Made by a program: the position numbers and the translations under genes | The notes under the pieces: model-generated | What the model was told of the DNA's origin: nothing | What the model saw: the letters and a program-made list of their open reading frames with translations, nothing else | Database searches by the model: none | Assembly: GCA_018399515.1 (NCBI GenBank) | Contig: JAGYOB010000382.1 | Coordinates: 1 to 11,488 of the forward strand | Source: Candidatus Nanopelagicales bacterium | Lineage (GTDB): Bacteria; Actinomycetota; Actinomycetes; S36-B12 | Direction: 5' to 3' | Length of the DNA: 11,488 bases | Shown: piece by piece, positions 7,352 to 11,488 of the stretch | Layout: every line of letters begins with the position of its first letter | Numbering within the stretch: the first letter of the stretch is position 1

Positions 7352-7378
7352 GTGTTCTACCGCAGCATTATTCCCTAG
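7352..7378 (+). CDS. Candidate cimA leader peptide with tandem Ile codons
   Basis: An eight-codon ORF, GTG-TTC-TAC-CGC-AGC-ATT-ATT-CCC-TAG, encodes (M)FYRSIIP. The tandem isoleucine codons (7367-7372) use ATT, the minor Ile codon compared with ATC in these genes. Its stop codon touches the first base of a 9-bp hairpin (7378), which is followed immediately by an intrinsic terminator upstream of cimA, an isoleucine-pathway gene. A TATGGT hexamer ends six bases before the GTG, so the mRNA is predicted to be leaderless. Leader peptides with Ile/Val/Leu codons are known before ilvB in Actinobacteria, but I do not recall one described before cimA. The ORF is short and could be chance; the arrangement is what supports it. 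Confidence 0.5.
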   Translation: MFYRSIIP

Positions 7379-7417
7379 CGCATCGGTACCGCCACCATCC
7401 ACGGCGATCCGATGCGC
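7378..7417 (+). promoter_or_regulatory. Long hairpin between leader peptide and terminator
   Basis: A perfect 9-bp inverted repeat, GCGCATCGG (7378-7386) with CCGATGCGC (7409-7417), contains a further 4-bp inner stem, CGCC (7390-7393) with GGCG (7403-7406), around the loop ACCATCCAC. It starts at the last base of the leader stop codon and ends at the base before the terminator stem. A translating or stalled ribosome on the leader would cover its first arm. It is probably the regulatory hairpin of an attenuator. Its second arm could pair weakly with the terminator's 5' arm (TGCG 7413-7416 with CGCA 7425-7428), the only competing pairing I found. Confidence 0.6.
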
Positions 7418-7446
7418 AGCCCTTCGCACCCGCGGGGGGCTTTTTT
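7418..7446 (+). terminator. Intrinsic terminator upstream of cimA
   Basis: The stem AGCCCTTCGC (7418-7427) with GCGGGGGGCT (7432-7441) forms ten consecutive pairs, two of them G-U, around the four-base loop ACCC. The T-run at 7441-7446 starts at the last stem base. It lies 42 bases before the cimA start and downstream of ilvE, so it can end leuB-ilvE transcripts and also gate transcription into cimA. Its position after a leader ORF and hairpin suggests conditional termination. Confidence 0.88.
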
Positions 7447-7488
7447 AGTGCCTGCTCAACGAATCGACGGGCACGGAAAGGAAGAGCC

Positions 7489-9081
7489 ATGCCCACCCTG
7501 CCCCTCGGGGACGCCTTCCACGTCTACGACACCACCCTGCGCGATGGAGCCCAGCGCGAAGGGATCGCCTACTCGGTCGAGGACAAACTCGCCATCGCCC
7601 GGTTGCTCGATGACTACGGCGTCGGGTTCATCGAGGGTGGGTGGCCAGGAGCGCTGCCCAAGGACACCGAGTTCTTCGCGCGCGCTCGTGACGAACTTGA
7701 TCTGCGCAACGCGCAGTTGGTGGCGTTCGGCTCGACGCGCAAGGCTGGTGTGGCGGTGGCGGAAGACCCGCAGGTCGCGGCGCTGATGGAGTCTGGGGCA
7801 CCGGTGGTCACGCTGGTCGCCAAGTCCGATGTGCGACACGTGGTCGAGGCGCTGCGCACAACGCTCGAGGAGAACCTCGCGATGATCACCGATACGGTTC
7901 GCTACCTGCGAGAGCATGACCGACGGGTGTTCCTCGACCTGGAGCACTTCTTCGACGGGTACCGGCACGACCGTGACTACGGAGTGCGCATCCTCGAGGA
8001 GGCTTTCGGGGCGGGTGCCGATGTCGGGGTGCTCTGCGATACCAACGGCGGCATGCTGCCGCACGGCATGTTCGAGGTCGTCGGCGAAGTATCACAACGA
8101 ACCGGTGTCCGACTGGGTATCCACTGCCAAGATGACACCGGATGCGCGATCGCCAACACGATTTCTGCAGTCGAGGCCGGAGTTACCCACGTCCAGTGCA
8201 CCGCGAACGGATATGGCGAACGGACCGGGAACGCCGACCTGTTCCCCGTGGTGGCCAATCTCGAGACCAAACTGGATCTGCGGGTCCTGCCCGAGGGCAG
8301 GCTCCGCGAGACCATGCGGGTGTCCCATGCGATCGCCGAAATCGCCAACATCGCCCCCGATACCCATCAGCCTTACGCCGGAATCTCGTCTTTCGCCCAC
8401 AAGGCGGGACTCCATGCGAGCGCCTTGAAAGTCAACGCCGATCTGTACAACCACATCGACCCATCGATCGTCGGCAATGATCAGCGCGTCCTCATCACCG
8501 AGATGGCCGGTCGGGCTTCCGTGGAACTCAAGGGGCGGGAGTTGGGCTACGACCTGTCCGATGAGCCGGAGGTGCTCACGCGCGTGGTCGAGCGGGTCAA
8601 GGATCTCGAGGCACAGGGGTGGACCTTCGAGGCGGCAGACGCCTCCTTCGAAATGCTGCTCCTCGATGAGGGATCGAGTTCCTCATCACGTCACTTCACC
8701 GTGGAATCGTGGCGCACGATCGTCGAGCAGTCCCCGGATGGCCGTGTTGTCAGCGAAGCAACGGTGAAACTTCACGCGGGTGGCGAACGCGTCATCGTCA
8801 CCGCGGAGGGTAATGGTCCGGTTAACGCACTGGACCGTGCGTTGCGTAAAGCCGTCGTCGGACTGTTCCCCGAACTCACCGGGGTCAGCCTGACCGACTA
8901 CAAGGTGCGTCTGCTGAACAATGCCCGGGGAACGGATGCGATCACGCGTGTTCTGATCGGTACCACAGACGGGGATGACACGTGGAGCACGATCGGGGTT
9001 CACGAAAACGTGATCGCAGCGTCATGGCGCGCGTTGGAAGACGCGGTGTCCTATGCGCTGCTGCGCCGGCGCCGCGACTAG
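7489..9081 (+). CDS. cimA: Citramalate synthase, with an altered metal-binding motif
   Basis: Condenses acetyl-CoA with pyruvate to (R)-citramalate, starting the threonine-independent route to 2-ketobutyrate and isoleucine. At 530 residues it has normal CimA length. The DRE-TIM barrel opens with YDTTLRDGAQREG (13-25; R18, D19). VLCDTNGGMLPH, GYGERTGNADL (241-251) and SSFAHKAGLHASA (300-312) are CimA-like. A C-terminal LeuA-type regulatory domain spans about 400-530. The motif expected to read HxHND reads H212-C-Q-D-D, so the second metal-ligand His is Gln (codon CAA at 8128-8130) and the following Asn is Asp. Whether activity survives cannot be told. The start is well supported by GGAAAGGAAG at 7475-7484. 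Transcription likely passes the leader and terminator at 7352-7446. The FAH gene follows ten bases after the stop. Confidence 0.93.
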   Translation: MPTLPLGDAFHVYDTTLRDGAQREGIAYSVEDKLAIARLLDDYGVGFIEGGWPGALPKDTEFFARARDELDLRNAQLVAFGSTRKAGVAVAEDPQVAALMESGAPVVTLVAKSDVRHVVEALRTTLEENLAMITDTVRYLREHDRRVFLDLEHFFDGYRHDRDYGVRILEEAFGAGADVGVLCDTNGGMLPHGMFEVVGEVSQRTGVRLGIHCQDDTGCAIANTISAVEAGVTHVQCTANGYGERTGNADLFPVVANLETKLDLRVLPEGRLRETMRVSHAIAEIANIAPDTHQPYAGISSFAHKAGLHASALKVNADLYNHIDPSIVGNDQRVLITEMAGRASVELKGRELGYDLSDEPEVLTRVVERVKDLEAQGWTFEAADASFEMLLLDEGSSSSSRHFTVESWRTIVEQSPDGRVVSEATVKLHAGGERVIVTAEGNGPVNALDRALRKAVVGLFPELTGVSLTDYKVRLLNNARGTDAITRVLIGTTDGDDTWSTIGVHENVIAASWRALEDAVSYALLRRRRD

Positions 9082-9084
9082 GCT
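9079..9084 (+). promoter_or_regulatory. Possible -10 hexamer TAGGCT before the FAH-family gene
   Basis: TAGGCT overlaps the cimA stop codon and ends seven bases before the GTG at 9092, with no Shine-Dalgarno in between. It matches TAnnnT and the spacing seen before leuB, suggesting a leaderless start inside the operon. The TAG comes with the stop codon, so chance is possible. Confidence 0.35.
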
Positions 9085-9091
9085 GCCACCT

Positions 9092-9862
9092 GTGTTGATC
9101 GCGCGCGTCTCCCATCATGACGAAGTGTCCTTTGCCGCCGTGAACGGCGATCGGGTCGATCTGATCGATACGCACCCCTTCGGGGAGGTGCGGCTGACGG
9201 GGGAATCGCACCCGGTGGAATCCGTGCGCATCCTGGCTCCGATCCTGCCGAGCAAGGTGATCGCAGTTGGCAGGAACTACGCCGACCATGCCGCCGAGAT
9301 GGGCGGTGAGGTCCCGGCTGAGCCGATGATCTTCTTGAAGCCGAGCACCTCGGTGGTGGGCCCTGGTGCACCGATAGTGCTGCCGGCATCGTCGCAGCAC
9401 GTCGACCTCGAGGCCGAGCTCGCCGTCGTCATCGGTCGGATGTGCCGCCATGTGCCGCCGAGCAGGGTCGATGAGGTGATCCTCGGTTACACCTGCGCTA
9501 ACGATGTTTCTGCACGCGATCACCAGACCAGTGATGGCCAGTGGGGGAGGGCGAAGGGATTCGACACCTTCTGTCCGCTGGGTCCGTGGATCGCGACGGA
9601 TATCGATCCGACTGATCTGGCGATCACGAGTCGAATCAACGGCGAGCTCCAGCAGTCATCGCGCACCTCATCGATGGTGCGCGATGTCAGAACGCTCGTA
9701 TCGTGGATCTCCGGTGTCATGACCCTGCTGCCCGGTGATGTGATTGCGACCGGCACTCCTGCAGGTGTGGCGCCGATCGTTGCCGGGGATGAGGTTTCCA
9801 TCGACATCGAGGGAATCGGTGAGTTGCGCAATCCTGTCGTCGCGGAGGAGCCGGCACCATGA
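9092..9862 (+). CDS. Fumarylacetoacetate hydrolase-family protein
   Basis: A 256-residue FAH-fold enzyme of the type often labelled 2-hydroxyhepta-2,4-diene-1,7-dioate isomerase. Family marks are VGRNYADHAAEMG (59-71), FLKPSTSVVGPG (81-92), the metal-binding E107 and E109 (VDLEAEL), D138 in GYTCANDVSARD (132-143) and KGFDTFCPLGPWI (from K155). Members catalyse hydrolysis, isomerisation or decarboxylation of 2-keto acids. From memory, a Corynebacterium glutamicum homologue near gltX acts as an oxaloacetate decarboxylase, so a role in oxaloacetate handling is possible but unproven. I chose GTG at 9092 because homology begins with LIARVSHH and a -10-like hexamer precedes it. An extension to ATG 9053 would overlap cimA and adds no family sequence. 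The stop overlaps the gltX start as ATGA. Confidence 0.88.
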   Translation: MLIARVSHHDEVSFAAVNGDRVDLIDTHPFGEVRLTGESHPVESVRILAPILPSKVIAVGRNYADHAAEMGGEVPAEPMIFLKPSTSVVGPGAPIVLPASSQHVDLEAELAVVIGRMCRHVPPSRVDEVILGYTCANDVSARDHQTSDGQWGRAKGFDTFCPLGPWIATDIDPTDLAITSRINGELQQSSRTSSMVRDVRTLVSWISGVMTLLPGDVIATGTPAGVAPIVAGDEVSIDIEGIGELRNPVVAEEPAP

Positions 9863-11370
9863 GCGAGCCCACACCTGCGGGTGACGCGCACATCCGCGTA
9901 CGGTTCTGTCCGTCTCCCACAGGGAATCCGCATGTCGGGATGATCCGGACCGCACTGTTCAACTGGGCGTTCGCCCGTCACGTCGGCGGTACGTTCGTCT
10001 TCCGTATCGAGGACACCGATGCCGCGCGTGATTCGCAGGAGTCCTACCTCGCGCTGCTGGAAGCGCTTCGATGGTTGGGGCTCGATTGGGACGAGGGCCC
10101 CGAGGTCGGTGGTCCGTATGGGCCCTATCGACAGTCCGAGCGCGGGGACATCTACGCCGATGTGGCGCAGCGGCTGCTTGATGCCGGACACGCCTACGAG
10201 TGCTTCTGCACGGCGGAGGAACTGGAAGCCCAGCGAGAAGCAGCACGGGCGGCCGGACAGGCTCCGGGATACGACCGCACCTGCCGCCATCTCGATCCTG
10301 CAGCACGAGAAGCCCGCAGGGCCGAGGGTCGTCCGGCGGTTTTGCGGTTCGCGATGCCCGACCCCGAGGGTGGCGGACAGGATTGGGAATGGGATGACGT
10401 GGTCCGAGGGCCGATGCGCTTCGGTCGCGAACACGTCCCCGATTACGTCATCCGGCGAGTTAACGGCGATCCGCTGTACACGCTGGTGAACCCCGTCGAC
10501 GACGCTCTCATGCGGATCACGCACGTGCTCCGGGGTGAGGATCTGCTGTCGTCGACACCCCGGCAGATCGCGATGTATGCAGCACTGGCCGATATCGGTG
10601 TCGGAAACGGAGCGACCCCACGCTTCGGTCATCTGCCGTATGTGATGGGCGAGGGTAACCGCAAATTATCCAAGCGCGATCCGCAATCCTCGCTGTCGAT
10701 GTACCGCGAGCAGGGATATCTGCCCGAAGGGTTGCTGAACTACCTCGCCCTCCTGGGGTGGTCACCGGGTGACGATCGGGAGTTCTTCGATCTCGCCGAG
10801 ATGGCCCGGGTGTTCGAAATCGACAGGGTTAATGCGAGTCCGGCGCGCTTCGATCTGAAGAAGTGCACCGCGATCAACGGAGACTGGATCCGGTCGCTTG
10901 CCCTCCCCGATCTCATCGACCGCATCGTGCCCTTCCTCCAGGCTGAGGGGCTGGTGGCTGATCCGGTGAGCCCGGAGCAGCGATCGATCCTGGAGGAAAG
11001 CGTGCCCCTTATCGCCGAACGCCTCGAGGTGCTCTCCCAGGCGGTGGGGATGCTGGGCTTCTTGCTCATCGGTGATGATCGGTTCGCTATCGAGCCGGAG
11101 CAGGAGGCCGCACTCGCCGAACCGGAATCCCAGGAGGTTGTGACCGAATCGCTGTCGGTCCTGCGCGCTGTCGACAACTGGGATGCGGATTCGATCCAGG
11201 CGGCTTTGCGGACGTCCCTGGTGGACGGACTCGGCCGCAAGCCCAAGCACGCGTTCGGACCTGTGCGCATCGCCATCACCGGCCGACGTGTCTCGCCGCC
11301 GCTTTTCGAGTCAATGGTGATCCTCGGGCGTGATCGATGTCTGGAACGGCTGGGCGCTGCGCTGCGGTAG
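9859..11370 (+). CDS. gltX: Glutamyl-tRNA synthetase (class Ic)
   Basis: Charges tRNA-Glu with glutamate. In Actinobacteria, which generally lack GlnRS, it is also expected to misacylate tRNA-Gln for correction by GatCAB. The 503-residue protein carries the HIGH-type motif as PSPTGNPHVGMIR (18-30), the glutamate-binding RIEDTD (49-54), a zinc-type CxC...YxxxC pattern (C115, C117, Y138, C142) in the connective insertion, TLVNPVDDALMRITHVLRGEDLL (208-230) and the KMSKS-type KLSKR (269-273). The anticodon-binding part runs from about 340 to the end. The ATG overlaps the FAH stop codon by four bases (ATGA), indicating translational coupling. A tRNA-Gln gene lies 71 bases downstream. No odd residues were noticed in the active site. 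Confidence 0.96.
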   Translation: MSEPTPAGDAHIRVRFCPSPTGNPHVGMIRTALFNWAFARHVGGTFVFRIEDTDAARDSQESYLALLEALRWLGLDWDEGPEVGGPYGPYRQSERGDIYADVAQRLLDAGHAYECFCTAEELEAQREAARAAGQAPGYDRTCRHLDPAAREARRAEGRPAVLRFAMPDPEGGGQDWEWDDVVRGPMRFGREHVPDYVIRRVNGDPLYTLVNPVDDALMRITHVLRGEDLLSSTPRQIAMYAALADIGVGNGATPRFGHLPYVMGEGNRKLSKRDPQSSLSMYREQGYLPEGLLNYLALLGWSPGDDREFFDLAEMARVFEIDRVNASPARFDLKKCTAINGDWIRSLALPDLIDRIVPFLQAEGLVADPVSPEQRSILEESVPLIAERLEVLSQAVGMLGFLLIGDDRFAIEPEQEAALAEPESQEVVTESLSVLRAVDNWDADSIQAALRTSLVDGLGRKPKHAFGPVRIAITGRRVSPPLFESMVILGRDRCLERLGAALR

Positions 11371-11415
11371 TCGGGGTGGCGAGAGGCGGACGTCCGCTGC
11401 CGTTATCGCCCGTGG

Positions 11416-11421
11416 CATACT
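11416..11421 (+). promoter_or_regulatory. Possible -10 hexamer for tRNA-Gln (CATACT)
   Basis: CATACT lies 20 bases before the mature tRNA 5' end and matches four of six bases of TATAAT. No good -35 is visible at the expected place (about 11393-11398), which instead falls on a 12-base perfect palindrome, GCGGACGTCCGC (11386-11397). No terminator is visible between gltX and the tRNA, so readthrough is also possible. Confidence 0.3.
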
Positions 11422-11441
11422 GGTCCGCTGTTGTCCACCCA

Positions 11442-11488
11442 TGGGGTATGGGGTAATTGGCAGCCCGACTGGTTCTGGCCCAGTTAGT
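11442..11488 (+). tRNA. tRNA-Gln (anticodon CTG), 3' end cut by window
   Basis: The acceptor 5' strand TGGGGTA (11442-11448) is followed by TG and a D arm, GGGT-aattgg-ca-GCCC. The anticodon stem ACTGG/CCAGT encloses the seven-base loop TTCTGGC. The anticodon at loop positions 3-5 is CTG, which reads the glutamine codon CAG. The window ends in the variable region, so the T arm and acceptor 3' strand are missing. The sequence looks like actinobacterial tRNA-Gln. Placement after gltX fits indirect Gln-tRNA formation by GluRS plus amidotransferase. Confidence 0.9.

Noticed and set aside
7418..7446. The terminator as only the ordinary end of the leuB-ilvE unit
   Set aside because: Not excluded, but a promoter, a short ORF with Ile codons and a second hairpin lie directly before it and cimA starts 42 bases after it. 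A plain operon end would not need these.
7341..7448. Longer leader ORF (ATG 7341 to TAG 7448) before cimA
   Set aside because: It would translate through both the hairpin and the terminator, has no ribosome site, and its ATG falls inside the likely -10 hexamer. The eight-codon ORF in another frame fits the structure better.
7312..7488. T-box riboswitch upstream of cimA
   Set aside because: The region is too short after the promoter, and I see no T-box consensus or specifier-stem arrangement. The short ORF plus terminator is a simpler reading.
8122..8136. Treating cimA as a pseudogene because of the HCQDD motif
   Set aside because: The frame is open over 530 codons with other catalytic motifs and the regulatory domain intact, so substitution in a functional or partly functional enzyme is more likely.
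9053..9091. Start of the FAH-family gene at ATG 9053
   Set aside because: It would overlap the end of cimA by 29 bases and add MRCCAGAATRLPP, which is not family-like. GTG at 9092 begins the conserved sequence.
9520..10632. 370-codon open frame on the minus strand across the FAH gene and gltX
   Set aside because: Long antisense open frames are expected in high-GC coding DNA. It spans two well-recognised genes and shows no recognisable motif or domain.

Overview
The window is GC-rich with strong G/C preference at third codon positions. Its gene order (serA, an MFS transporter, leuA and leuB, ilvE, cimA, an FAH-family enzyme, gltX, tRNA-Gln) points to a high-GC actinobacterium (Actinomycetota). 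From memory, mycobacteria and corynebacteria keep part of this neighbourhood (serA, leuB, FAH protein, gltX, tRNA-Gln). Several genes also look leaderless, with a TAnnnT hexamer 6-8 bases before the start codon, which is common in that phylum. I cannot name the genus.

Layout. Positions 23-1609 (+) hold a complete long-form serA. It converges on, and overlaps by 14 bases, an MFS exporter gene (1596-3137, -). That gene lies 24 bases downstream of leuA (3162-4940, -), so the two probably form an operon. The 203-base divergent leuA/leuB region (4941-5143) is densely regulatory. On the minus strand it holds a promoter, a 17-codon leader peptide with a Leu-Leu-Leu run, a 10-bp hairpin whose loop can form a 7-bp pseudoknot with downstream RNA, and an 8-bp complement to the leuA Shine-Dalgarno. 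On the plus strand it holds a leaderless-type promoter for leuB. leuB (5144-6187) and ilvE (6199-7311) follow. The next gap (7312-7488) holds a promoter, an apparently leaderless eight-codon leader ORF with tandem Ile codons, a 9-bp hairpin and a textbook intrinsic terminator, just upstream of cimA (7489-9081). An FAH-family gene (9092-9862) and gltX (9859-11370) follow closely, and a tRNA-Gln(CTG) is cut off by the window end (11442-11488).

How the genes work together. LeuA makes 2-isopropylmalate (leucine branch) and CimA makes citramalate (threonine-independent isoleucine branch). LeuB is expected to serve both branches and IlvE performs the last transamination of Leu, Ile and Val. SerA feeds serine synthesis and GltX supplies Glu-tRNA, perhaps also Glu-tRNA-Gln. 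Each branch-entry gene has its own candidate leader peptide with codons matching its end product: Leu for leuA and Ile for cimA. No mobile element, CRISPR array or phage gene is visible.

The most interesting signals are the cimA leader/terminator, the leuA leader with pseudoknot and anti-Shine-Dalgarno pairing, and an altered metal-binding motif in CimA (HCQDD where HxHND is expected).
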